In this document: piece after piece, positions 9,519 to 16,646 of the stretch
How positions within the stretch are numbered: position 1 is the stretch's first letter
Layout of the letters: every line of letters begins with the position of its first letter
NCBI GenBank assembly: GCA_947424995.1
Contig: CANDYO010000011.1
Span: forward strand, 1-20,848
DNA: 20,848 bases
Direction of reading: 5' to 3'
Origin: Rickettsiales bacterium
GTDB taxonomy: Bacteria; Pseudomonadota; Alphaproteobacteria; Rickettsiales; CANDYO01
The notes under the pieces: generated by a model
The model's input: the letters and a program-made list of their open reading frames with translations, nothing else
Database searches by the model: none
What the model was told of the DNA's origin: nothing
Translations under genes and position numbers: made by a program

Positions 9519-9921
9519 AAATAAAATCTCCCATACATTTATTATAACTTAAGTTTAAATAGCGAATAAATCTACCTTTTTTATAAAGAAAATATTTATT
9601 GATTTTAACTAAAAATAGTTTTTAAGTAAATCATTTTTAGTATTTTTTATAGAAATTTTACATTAACTTTAAAAGTAAAAAAAATAAACCACTACAATTA
9701 TATATTTATCCTTAACCTTAGATTGATAGACATCAACAATTATTCTTTAAGCCCTACAAAGTTAGTCTACTAAGGTCTTCTGTTTTTGATTAGGGGAAAA
9801 GAAAGCAAGCTTGCATTTGTTGAACTTATTTAGAAAAGAGATGATAAAAAGTTATTTTATTAAATTTTGAACAGGATAATTCATTCCCAAGTAAAAAATA
9901 GCTCTCCATGATCGAGAATAT
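9519..9921. other. 403-base intergenic region without a visible gene
   Basis: AT-rich and closed by stops in all frames. It holds the presumed minus-strand promoter of the diiron hydroxylase gene at its left end (TATAAT read on the minus strand at 9546-9541, without a clear -35 box) and the 3' flank of the VUT carrier gene at its right end. A short self-complementary gcaagcttgc at 9805-9814 is not followed by a T-run, so I do not call a terminator. Confidence 0.4.
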
Positions 9922-10569
9922 CTAACCTTTATGTATATAATTTATTATTCTAAAACAAACATAAAATAAAGGCGTACTAGATACCAAAAAAAACAATTTC
10001 CACGAATAGCTGCTGATTATAAGTTGCCACATATGTTCTTTAGGTAAAGCACCAAACATTGTTATTAAAAAGACTACAATAGAAGTATCAATGAATAAAG
10101 ATATTGCTGTACTGCCAGTATTTCTAGCCCACAAATACCTTCCTTTGGTAAGTTTACGAATCCATAAGTATAATGCGATATCTATCACTTGGGAAATATA
10201 ACATGAAAAGATGGAGCTGATAAAAGCAACATGATATAAGCCAAAAACGCGATGGAACGTAGAATGATCAATTTTTGACCAAGGTACAGTTGGCAACGAA
10301 TCAATACTAGCTATAACGAAAGCTACGACTATATTTATTGCAATTGCTAATCTTACACAGAATTTTGCTCTTTCTTTACCATAGAATTCTGCTACTAAAT
10401 CCGTTATCAAAAAAGTTAATGGGTATAAAATAGCCCCGGCAGAAAGCTCAAAAGCATAAAAAAATGGAATAGACACAATAACAAATTTACAGTAAATTAG
10501 ATTTCCTAATACTACTAATACTGAAAACAACACACAAAGTCCTGTATAAACTTTTTCTATATTAGTCAT
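9922..10569 (-). CDS. yhhQ: Queuosine precursor transporter, VUT (YhhQ) family
   Basis: A 215-aa polytopic inner-membrane protein with about six hydrophobic segments. Family signatures are visible: FELSAGAILYPLTFLITDLVAEFYG (about 40-64; early acidic residue, TFLITDLVAEFYG loop) and ARNTGSTAISLFIDTSIV (about 148-165), with the conserved Asp and Thr/Ser of the last helices. Members import 7-deazaguanine queuosine precursors (preQ0, preQ1 or related bases), which an intracellular bacterium without a full queuosine pathway would need from its host. The ATG overlaps the stop of the upstream dehydratase by four bases (10566-10569), so the two are translationally coupled and form one operon. Which precursor is carried cannot be told from the sequence. 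Confidence 0.9.
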   Translation of the reverse strand: MTNIEKVYTGLCVLFSVLVVLGNLIYCKFVIVSIPFFYAFELSAGAILYPLTFLITDLVAEFYGKERAKFCVRLAIAINIVVAFVIASIDSLPTVPWSKIDHSTFHRVFGLYHVAFISSIFSCYISQVIDIALYLWIRKLTKGRYLWARNTGSTAISLFIDTSIVVFLITMFGALPKEHMWQLIISSYSWKLFFLVSSTPLFYVCFRIINYIHKG

Positions 10570-10901
10570 TTTATAGAATCAATTTTTGCAGCTAAAATAA
10601 AGTCATTTTCCGTAAGTCCATTGATCTTATGAGTCCAAATTTCAATTCGACATATATCCCACATTATAGCTATATTTGGGTGATGACCTTCTCTTTCTGA
10701 CGCCTCCGCCACTTTATTTACAAAATTTATAGATTCTACAAAATTATTAAATTTGTATTGTTTAAACAAGCGCCCTAATTCATTAAGTTTCCATCCAGAA
10801 TCCAACTCAGTAATTAACTTTAAAATTGTATCTTGACCTAACGATGGAACTCCGCCATGACAAGGAATACAATTTTTATTGACTAAACACAACTCTTTCA
10901 T
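10566..10901 (-). CDS. phhB: Pterin-4a-carbinolamine dehydratase (PCD/DCoH family)
   Basis: At 111 aa this has the family's normal length. The active-site signature is clear: Glu69, His73-His74-Pro75 (EREGHHPN), Trp81, His91 (WTHKINGLTENDF) and Asp100, fitting the PCD pattern E-x3-H-H-P. The enzyme dehydrates 4a-hydroxytetrahydrobiopterin so that the pterin cofactor of an aromatic amino acid hydroxylase can be regenerated. No hydroxylase gene is in the window, so the role here is open; a pterin repair or side role is possible. A strong ribosome site (GAGGAA, about five bases before the ATG) supports the start at 10901. The 3' end overlaps the carrier gene by ATGA. Confidence 0.93.
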   Translation of the reverse strand: MKELCLVNKNCIPCHGGVPSLGQDTILKLITELDSGWKLNELGRLFKQYKFNNFVESINFVNKVAEASEREGHHPNIAIMWDICRIEIWTHKINGLTENDFILAAKIDSIK

Positions 10902-11212
10902 AATTTCCTCAAATTATAATAAACAACCACTTCAAAATAATTAATCTTACAGCAGATAACTTAAATAATCTTACTAAAATATTTGATTAAATACAATAAG
11001 GCCGTAATTTTAGGAAATAAAACTCATAGCTATTAATGTAATACAAAAAAAAACTACGCACTCATATCAAGTTATTGGTACACTAATATTTGGAAACATT
11101 TCAAAGGTGCACAGTTCATTCAAAAGCTAATTGCAGAAAAATCTTGATCGTATATTTCTTCATAAAAATTATAAATTAAACGATCATATTTGATAATTAA
11201 TACAGTAGTCAT
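10902..11212. other. 311-base intergenic region
   Basis: No gene is visible. It lies between the 3' end of the RecD2-type gene and the dehydratase start, both on the minus strand. A spaced inverted pair gatcgt/acgatc sits at about 11145-11187, but the loop is long and there is no adjacent T-run on the correct side, so it is not called as a terminator. Confidence 0.35.
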
Positions 11213-13405
11213 TTATAGAAAGTTTGCTACTTGTAGCATTTCTTTTAGTTTAGAGTAACGTTTCGTACTCATTTTCTCCTTTAAAGCCAATGCCAATGCT
11301 TTGGACTCTCCTAATATAATTACCAATTTTTTACCTCTTGTCACTGCTGTATATATTAAATTTCGTTTCAGCATCACATAATGTTGCATAAGAAGCGGTA
11401 TTATTACTGCTGGATATTCTGATCCCTGTGACTTATGAATTGTTATTGCGTACGCAAGAGTTACTTGATCCAGATCCGTAAAATCATATTTTATCTTACG
11501 CCCATCAAACTCAATCACCATTTCTTGCTCTATTTTATTTATTTCTCTAATAAATCCTATATCACCATTATACACCTCCTTATCGTAATTATTCTCTATT
11601 TGCATTACTTTATCACCTTCACTAAAGCGCCAGCCATATTTTTCTACAGAAGATTCATTTGGAGGATTCAGTACCTTTTGCAATTCAATATTAAAAGATT
11701 GTGTTCCGCTACCACCTCTCTGCATAGGGCATAATATCTGTACATCATCTAGTGGATTAAAACCAAATTTTTTTGGAATTCGATCAGTAATAAGAGATAT
11801 TACCTTATTAAATATATCCTCCCCTTTTTCTGCATTAATAAAGTAAAAATTACTCAATTGATTATTGTTCAGTGACGTAATTGGGTATATTCCCTTGTTG
11901 ATTTTGTGAGCACTAGTGATTATTAAACTATCAGCAGCTTGCCTAAATATTTCATCAAGCCTTACCACTGGTATGAGATTAGAGTTAATAATATCAGATA
12001 ATACATTTCCAGGACCAACTGAAGGCAATTGATCAATATCTCCAACTATAATTAAAGAGCTTTGTTTAGGAATAGCTTTTAATAATAAACTCATTAATTG
12101 CACATCTATCATTGATGCTTCATCTATTATTACCAAATCAGCTTTTAAAGGATTATCTTCATTATGCTTAAATCCCCCTCCTCCAGGTTTATAATCAAGC
12201 AGCCTGTGAATTGTTTGAGCTTCTAAACCAGAAGTTTCTGATAATCTTTTTGCTGCCCTTCCTGTTGGAGCGGCAAGTTTTATTTTTACTGTCTTAGCAT
12301 TTAAAATGGTTATAATTGATTTTACTAGTGTAGTTTTTCCAGTTCCTGGCCCTCCAGTAATTACTAATACTTTTGAACTAATTGCTTGTTTTATAGCTTC
12401 TTTTTGTTTTTGAGCTAAAACGATAGCTAATTTACTTTCAACCCAAGGAATAGCTTTGTCTATATCTATTTCTGGCAATAGTAATGGCGATCGTAGCATT
12501 TCTTTAAGCTTAATCGCAATTATTTGTTCATATCTATAATAAGCTGCTAAAAATATTATTTCTTCATTATTTATAGAATCTGCAATTACTTCTCCTATTT
12601 TTAATACATGAAGTAGTGCATCTTCTATTATTACTTTTTCTATATCTAAAAGTTTGATAGCATCTGTAATCAGTTTATTTTTTGGAAGTCCACAATGTCC
12701 TTCTGATGCAGCTTCAAGTAATGTATAACTGATTCCAGCTTCAGCCCTTATTGGAGAATTTACCGCAATGCCAAGTTTACTCGCTATTAAATCAGCAGTA
12801 ACAAATCCTATTCCTGTAATATCTTTGGCTAATCTATAAGGATTTTCACTAACAATTTTGATTGCATCATCACCATAGGTTCTATATATCCTATTAGCTC
12901 TTGCTGTACCTACTCCATGTGATTGAAGAAATATCATAATTTCACGAACAACTTTTTGCTCAGTCCAACTTTTCGTGATACGCTCAGCTCTAATTTTACC
13001 TATTCCATCTACTTCTGTAAGCCTAGCAGGATTGTTTTCTATTACTTCAAATACTTCTTCTTTAAAGACAACCACTAGCTTTTGAGCGTAATGTATTCCT
13101 ATCCCCTTGATTAATCCTGAACCTAAATATTTTTCAATTCCTTCTAGAGTATTTGGAGTCGTGGTTTTTAGAAAACTGGCTTTAAACTGTAAGCCATGCT
13201 CTTTATCATTTATCCATTTTCCTTTAGCTTGGATGAATTCTCCAGCAAATACAAAAGATATAGATCCAATCAGCGTTATAGGATCTCTCTTATTACGAAT
13301 TTTTACCTTTAAAACTGCAAAACCATTTTCAGGATTATGGTAAGTAATTCTTTCTACATCACCTGAAATATACTCTTCATCTTTAGCGTCATTAGCTTTA
13401 CTCAA
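11213..13405 (-). CDS. recD2: RecD2-type ATP-dependent DNA helicase (superfamily 1B)
   Basis: A 730-residue 5'-3' SF1B helicase not tied to RecBC. The N-terminal 1-80 resembles the OB-like domain of RecD2; helix-hairpin-helix repeats follow (TEVDGIGKIRAERI at 130-143, HGVGTARANRIY, ITGIGFVTADLIA). The motor shows Walker A GGPGTGKTT (351-359), TIHRLL motif Ia region, Walker B VIIDEASM (425-432), GDIDQLPSVGPG motif III (455-466), FRQA motif IV, then TIHKSQGSEYP (655-665) and YTAVTRGKK motif VI (685-693). All motifs are intact, so it should be functional in DNA repair or replication-fork processing. The start is TTG at 13405: AAGAGAG precedes it by six bases (13418-13412), and no upstream ATG in frame is better. 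Conjugative TraA-type relaxase helicases share the motor, but the relaxase domain is absent. Confidence 0.93.
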   Translation of the reverse strand: MSKANDAKDEEYISGDVERITYHNPENGFAVLKVKIRNKRDPITLIGSISFVFAGEFIQAKGKWINDKEHGLQFKASFLKTTTPNTLEGIEKYLGSGLIKGIGIHYAQKLVVVFKEEVFEVIENNPARLTEVDGIGKIRAERITKSWTEQKVVREIMIFLQSHGVGTARANRIYRTYGDDAIKIVSENPYRLAKDITGIGFVTADLIASKLGIAVNSPIRAEAGISYTLLEAASEGHCGLPKNKLITDAIKLLDIEKVIIEDALLHVLKIGEVIADSINNEEIIFLAAYYRYEQIIAIKLKEMLRSPLLLPEIDIDKAIPWVESKLAIVLAQKQKEAIKQAISSKVLVITGGPGTGKTTLVKSIITILNAKTVKIKLAAPTGRAAKRLSETSGLEAQTIHRLLDYKPGGGGFKHNEDNPLKADLVIIDEASMIDVQLMSLLLKAIPKQSSLIIVGDIDQLPSVGPGNVLSDIINSNLIPVVRLDEIFRQAADSLIITSAHKINKGIYPITSLNNNQLSNFYFINAEKGEDIFNKVISLITDRIPKKFGFNPLDDVQILCPMQRGGSGTQSFNIELQKVLNPPNESSVEKYGWRFSEGDKVMQIENNYDKEVYNGDIGFIREINKIEQEMVIEFDGRKIKYDFTDLDQVTLAYAITIHKSQGSEYPAVIIPLLMQHYVMLKRNLIYTAVTRGKKLVIILGESKALALALKEKMSTKRYSKLKEMLQVANFL

Positions 13406-13601
13406 CTGAAACTCTCTTGCCTAAATTTAAATAAATATCAAAATATATAAAAATCACTTAGTCAGTATAACAGAGTTTCTTTTTAATAAAAGTAGACCAT
13501 TTAAAGTTAGCGATTCAATAGCACAAATGAGGAATTGCTTGCATTACAAAAGCCACAGTTGTATCATCCTATTTGATAACTTCATAAATTAAATAAAACT
13601 A

Positions 13602-13952
13602 ATGACCCGTTTGCAGCAACAAATAATTATTTACCAAGAAGCTAATGGTAATGCTAGAGTAGAAGTAACCTTGGCAGACGAAAATTTATGGTTATCTATG
13701 GACCAAATGGCAGAGCTATTCGATCGTGATAAATCAGTTATTTCAAGACATTTATCAAATATATTTAAAGATGAAGAATTAGTCCGAAATTCAGTTGTTG
13801 CAAATTTTGCAACAACTGCTAAGGATGGCAAAACTTATCAAGTTGAGTTTTTTAATTTAGATGCAATTATCTCAGTGGGATATAGAGTAAACTCTAAGCG
13901 TGGAACAGCTATTCTATTAGAAAGAATAAGGTATCTTACTGAGAAGGTATAA
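13602..13952 (+). pseudogene. RhuM-family virulence-protein remnant
   Basis: The first 95 residues match the conserved N-terminus of the RhuM family (about 330 aa): QIIIYQEANGNARVEVTL, ENLWLSMDQMAELFDRDKSV, then EVEFFNLDAIISVGYRVNSKRGT style segments. After KRGT, where the family continues with QFRIWAT, the reading jumps to LLERIRYLTEKV, which resembles the later LLxRIR segment; this suggests an internal deletion. A TAA follows at 13950-13952, and the same frame then reads LYTSEAEFWQKN up to 14015, similar to the family's SE..F..K part. So the gene is shortened, deleted inside and closed early. RhuM proteins are found on pathogenicity islands and phage-like regions; their biochemical role is not established. 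No good ribosome site precedes the ATG. Confidence 0.8.
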
Positions 13953-13964
13953 TTGTATACCTCT

Positions 13965-14047
13965 GAAGCCGAGTTCTGGCAAAAAAATAGATCAGAAGGT
14001 GATTTCAGACCTTGATTTCATTGAGGGGCTATTGCAATCGCCTTCTG
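13965..14047. repeat. Dispersed imperfect repeat, left copy
   Basis: gaagccgagttctgg (13965-13979) recurs with one mismatch at 15354-15368. attgcaatcgccttctg (14031-14047) recurs in inverted orientation, with a few changes, at 15413-15429. The unit contains self-complementary pieces around ttctgg/ccagaa. The two copies bracket the ATPase gene. It could be a Rickettsia-palindromic-element-like repeat, or part of it may simply be leftover RhuM coding sequence. Confidence 0.5.
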
Positions 14048-14067
14048 AAAACAACAGCTTCCCTTCC

Positions 14068-15237
14068 TTATTCTTTAGTAAAGAATTTCTTTAAGCCATC
14101 CTGCCAAGGTAATACTGTAATATTTTCAATCTTCTTGGCTCTAATATCTCGCGACAAACAAATTGCCTCACACTCTCCAAAATCCTTAGTTAGTCGAGAA
14201 AAAACAGTTAATTTTTCTGCACTCACATTATCAGAGCTCTTTATTTCAATAAACAAGGTTTTTTCTCCAGGTCTTTCCACGATTAAGTCGACTTCTGCAT
14301 CATCTTTAGTTCTTAAATATGAAAACCGAAATTCTTGGTAATAATAACTTGATAAACGGATTACTTCTAAGATAATAAAATGTTCAAATGCATTACCATA
14401 TGCATGAGTTCCACTAACCAAAGGTACTGATAATCTTCTTGCTAAGGCATTATTGACTCCAATATCAAAATAATAAAATTTAGGCTTCAAACTTAACCTT
14501 TTACGAAAAGAATGTTGAAATGGCTCTAAAAAGAAACCTATTAATGTATCCTCTAGAATTGAAAAATATTGTTTTATAGTTTTATTATCTACTCCAACGT
14601 CCCTGGCAATATTTGCATAATTTATTATTTGTCCATTACATTGAGCCGAAATTTCTAAGAATTTTCTAAAAGGATTAATTTTTCTAATAAATTGCTCCAT
14701 CCATATTTCTTCTTTGAGATAAGTTTGCGCATAGGATTGTAAAAATTTTATTTTTTCTTCTTCATTTTGCATTGCATATACAATGCTTGGTAAGCTTCCC
14801 CATCTTAAAGTATTATCTAATTCAAATTTGTCACCTATCTCCAGAAAGGTAAAAGGATATAGATTATAGACAAACGCTCTTCCTGCAAGCAAATTGGCTC
14901 CTCCATACTTTAACTTCCTAGCACTTGATCCGGTCATAATAAAAATTTTATCAGTGCTTTCAATTAGCTTATGGACAACATCTAGCAATTTAGGAATTTT
15001 CTGTATCTCATCTATAATGATATATTTTTTATTCTCTAGTGCTAATATTTCTGAGTATAATAATGATGGGTTGACAAGATATCTTTCTTCCTCTATCGGA
15101 TCAAGTAAGTCAATCCATAAACTAGAGGCTGAATTAAAAGTTTCCTTTAACAAGGTGCTTTTACCTGTATTTCTTGCTCCAAAAAGAAAAAAACTTCTAT
15201 TTAATGATAATTTAAGTAAACGATTGATGTATTGCAT
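14068..15237 (-). CDS. AAA-14/DUF4143 family ATPase
   Basis: A 389-residue protein of the common ATPase plus DUF4143 family. Walker A GARNTGKST is at 20-28, Walker B YIIIDEIQKIP at 72-82, sensor-like IMTGSSARKL at about 100-109, then a winged-helix-like middle (NYANIARDVGVDNKTIKQY) and the DUF4143 end. The C-terminal DDAEVDLIVE ... LFIEIKSSD resembles the core of PD-(D/E)xK nucleases, with Asp and Glu-x-Lys positions kept. The length is normal and the frame intact. Such proteins are abundant, horizontally moved genes of unknown physiological role in many bacteria and archaea. It stands alone, convergent with the RhuM remnant, and lies between two related repeats, which suggests acquired DNA. 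Confidence 0.9.
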   Translation of the reverse strand: MQYINRLLKLSLNRSFFLFGARNTGKSTLLKETFNSASSLWIDLLDPIEEERYLVNPSLLYSEILALENKKYIIIDEIQKIPKLLDVVHKLIESTDKIFIMTGSSARKLKYGGANLLAGRAFVYNLYPFTFLEIGDKFELDNTLRWGSLPSIVYAMQNEEEKIKFLQSYAQTYLKEEIWMEQFIRKINPFRKFLEISAQCNGQIINYANIARDVGVDNKTIKQYFSILEDTLIGFFLEPFQHSFRKRLSLKPKFYYFDIGVNNALARRLSVPLVSGTHAYGNAFEHFIILEVIRLSSYYYQEFRFSYLRTKDDAEVDLIVERPGEKTLFIEIKSSDNVSAEKLTVFSRLTKDFGECEAICLSRDIRAKKIENITVLPWQDGLKKFFTKE

Positions 15238-15353
15238 TAGTAGACCACACTCCTATTTTGAACGCCTTTATCGGAGCATACTCTATTTACCGTCTTTTTC
15301 AAATAATTTTTTACTATGCTTCCAATAAGGCCACTTATTTATTAGAATCTGCG

Positions 15354-15429
15354 GAAGTCGAGTTCTGGTATAATGGTATTCACTGAAGTCCGCTTCTGAC
15401 AATAAAATCGACCAGAAGACGATTGCAGT
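15354..15429. repeat. Dispersed imperfect repeat, right copy
   Basis: gaagtcgagttctgg (15354-15368) pairs imperfectly with ccagaagacga (15412-15422), giving a potential long-stem structure: 9 of 11 positions are complementary. It shares both segments with the copy at 13965-14047, about 1.39 kb away, on the other side of the ATPase gene. Confidence 0.5.
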
Positions 15430-15477
15430 AATTTCAGAAGTCAATTTCAGTAACTAATATAAATTTGTATAATTTTA

Positions 15478-15503
15478 TCTTTAATTAAAATCTTTAATTA
15501 AAA
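15478..15503 (+). repeat. 13-base tandem repeat, two copies
   Basis: tctttaattaaaa occurs twice without a gap, immediately upstream of the promoter of the Phd gene. It is AT-rich and may act as an upstream promoter element or be a replication-slippage product. Confidence 0.7.
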
Positions 15504-15505
15504 TA

Positions 15506-15534
15506 TTGACTCCTCCTATAACTCATCATATGAT
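15506..15534 (+). promoter_or_regulatory. Promoter of the Phd antitoxin gene with an overlapping palindrome
   Basis: TTGACT (15506-15511) and TATGAT (15529-15534) are separated by exactly 17 bases, a near-consensus sigma-70 promoter. The -10 box is embedded in a perfect 10-base palindrome, atcatatgat (15525-15534). Phd-type antitoxins repress their own operons by binding short palindromes at the promoter, so this is a candidate operator. The start codon is at 15571, leaving a leader of about 30 bases. Confidence 0.65.
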
Positions 15535-15570
15535 TTACCATCAAAACTAAAATCAAATAGAAGTTATATA

Positions 15571-15801
15571 ATGGAAAACATTATTTCTATCCGAGAATTT
15601 AAGAACAATTGTTATCCAATTATAGAAGAAATTCAAAAAACTAATCAAACTTTACTGATTACTCACAAACACTCACTAATTGCTAAACTGATTCCAGTTA
15701 ATGGAAATTCTCGAGACTCAATCTTAGATCTAATGCGCGGTAAAGCTGAACTCACCACCACTTTTATTAAACAAGCAAATAAACTAAACATTGATTTATA
15801 A
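15571..15801 (+). CDS. Phd/YefM-type antitoxin without an adjacent toxin
   Basis: A 76-residue protein with the N-terminal DNA-binding fold of Phd/YefM antitoxins: ISIREFKNNCYPIIEEIQKTNQTLLITHKHSLIAKLIPV (seen in part at residues 5-43), the IxxREFKxN and TxxGxPxAxLxP-like pattern. The C-terminal 30 residues (RDSILDLMRGKAELTTTFIKQANKLNIDL, about 48-76) would be the toxin-binding tail. A PIN, Doc or RelE toxin normally follows, but here a convergent resolvase gene ends only three bases after the stop. The antitoxin is therefore an orphan, or its partner was lost when the resolvase region arrived. Promoter and palindrome lie upstream. Confidence 0.82.
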   Translation: MENIISIREFKNNCYPIIEEIQKTNQTLLITHKHSLIAKLIPVNGNSRDSILDLMRGKAELTTTFIKQANKLNIDL

Positions 15802-15804
15802 GGA

Positions 15805-16383
15805 TTACTTTTCAAGTTTAGCGCTACACCGGTTTAAAGCATCATATAAAGTTGTTCGTTTTATACCAAAGCTTCTACAAACTGATGCTTTGCTAGTCCC
15901 TTTCTTTAATGCCTCAAGTATAGCTTCCATTTTTTCTTCATCAATTGCATGTGGTCTTCCACCTATACGCCCTCTCTTCTTCGCTGCAGCTAATCCCGCC
16001 ATAACTCTCTCCGTGATTAAGGCTCTTTCATATTGCGCAAGTGAACCAAACATATTAAATATAAACTCACCATGGGCAGTTGTAGTGTCCATCTGTTCCG
16101 TTAAAGATTTAAAAGCTATACCTCGATCACGTAAATCTTTAATAATACTAAGTAAGTGTGATAATGACCGACCTAAACGATCTAATTTCCATACAACTAG
16201 ACAATCGCCAGGCTGAAGAAAAGCTAAAGCTTTTTCTAATCCTATACGTTTATCTTTTGCTCCACTAATTTTATCCTCAAAAATATGTCTTGCATCAACT
16301 CCAGCTTGTAAAAGAGCATCTTTTTGAAGATCTGTTGTTTGACGCTCACCTTCTGACGACACTCTCATGTAACCTACGTTCAT
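15805..16383 (-). CDS. Serine resolvase/invertase (Tn3/Hin-like family), foreign to the transposon
   Basis: A small serine recombinase. The catalytic Ser9 lies in GYMRVSSEGE, followed by SGAKDKRIGLEKAL, VVWKLDRLGRSL with the conserved Arg residues, GSLAQYERALITERVMAGLAAA (the long E-helix), and a C-terminal helix-turn-helix SKASVCRSFGIKRTTLYDAL. I place the start at ATG 16383 (MNVGYMRVSS, 192 aa), because family members begin two or three residues before GY; the frame is open to an ATG at 16416, giving 11 extra residues that do not look like the family. Resolvases act on a nearby res site in DNA; a perfect 12-base inverted repeat begins at the start codon. The protein differs clearly from the TniR encoded at 19621-20181. 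It probably came from a plasmid or Tn3-like element and is the likely target locus of the transposon. Confidence 0.93.
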   Translation of the reverse strand: MNVGYMRVSSEGERQTTDLQKDALLQAGVDARHIFEDKISGAKDKRIGLEKALAFLQPGDCLVVWKLDRLGRSLSHLLSIIKDLRDRGIAFKSLTEQMDTTTAHGEFIFNMFGSLAQYERALITERVMAGLAAAKKRGRIGGRPHAIDEEKMEAILEALKKGTSKASVCRSFGIKRTTLYDALNRCSAKLEK

Positions 16384-16445
16384 ACGAAAAACCTTATTAT
16401 ATACGTTTTCGGGCACACAATTACCCCGACAGTGTTTTTCGTATG
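16381..16445. promoter_or_regulatory. Inverted repeats upstream of the foreign resolvase; candidate res or operator
   Basis: catacgaaaaac (16381-16392) and gtttttcgtatg (16434-16445) are perfect inverted copies, 41 bases apart. A third related half-site, acgttttcggg, sits between them (16403-16413). Serine resolvases bind several such half-sites upstream of their own gene. The transposon left end begins 46 bases further on, and a similar tgtttttcg recurs at 20521-20529 beyond the transposon. Confidence 0.6.
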
Positions 16446-16490
16446 ATTTTAGGAGATTTTTTGCTCATTTACAAGGTTTTTTATCTATTT

Positions 16491-16520
16491 TGTCATTTTT
16501 CAAAGTGGAGTTCAGCAGAT
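16491..16520 (+). repeat. Left terminal inverted repeat of the tni transposon
   Basis: Thirty bases beginning tgtcatttttcaaagtgg and ending in agcagat. It is the exact reverse complement of 20451-20480; identity stops at base 31, which fixes the element's repeat length. Confidence 0.97.
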
Positions 16521-16554
16521 AGCAATGAAAGCCTTATAAATCGATTATAAATTA

Positions 16555-16622
16555 TCAAAGTGGTGTTCAATTTTATCATAGACAAGTTCACTATATTGTG
16601 TTTTTATCATAGTTGAGATCAA
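16555..16622 (+). repeat. Subterminal transposase-binding-like repeats, left end
   Basis: Three units resemble the tcaaagtggagttcag core of the terminus (16500-16515): tcaaagtggtgttcaa (16555-16570), tcatagacaagttcac (16576-16591) and tcatagttgagatcaa (16607-16622), the last two diverged. Tn7-like and Tn5053-like elements carry several transposase sites at each end, so these are candidate TniA sites. Confidence 0.6.
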
Positions 16623-16646
16623 TATATGTAAAATATTTGAGTAAAT

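Noticed and set aside
9805..9814. Palindrome gcaagcttgc as a terminator
   Set aside because: No loop and no T-run after it on either strand.
11435..11734. Plus-strand open frame inside the RecD2-type gene
   Set aside because: Antisense to the intact helicase motifs and without recognisable domains.
14894..15328. Plus-strand open frame over the ATPase start
   Set aside because: It lies opposite the Walker A region of the ATPase; no independent support.
15791..16216. Plus-strand frame beginning at TTG inside the end of the Phd gene, in the place of a toxin
   Set aside because: It is antisense to the resolvase, which is plainly the real gene, and the translation has no toxin motif.
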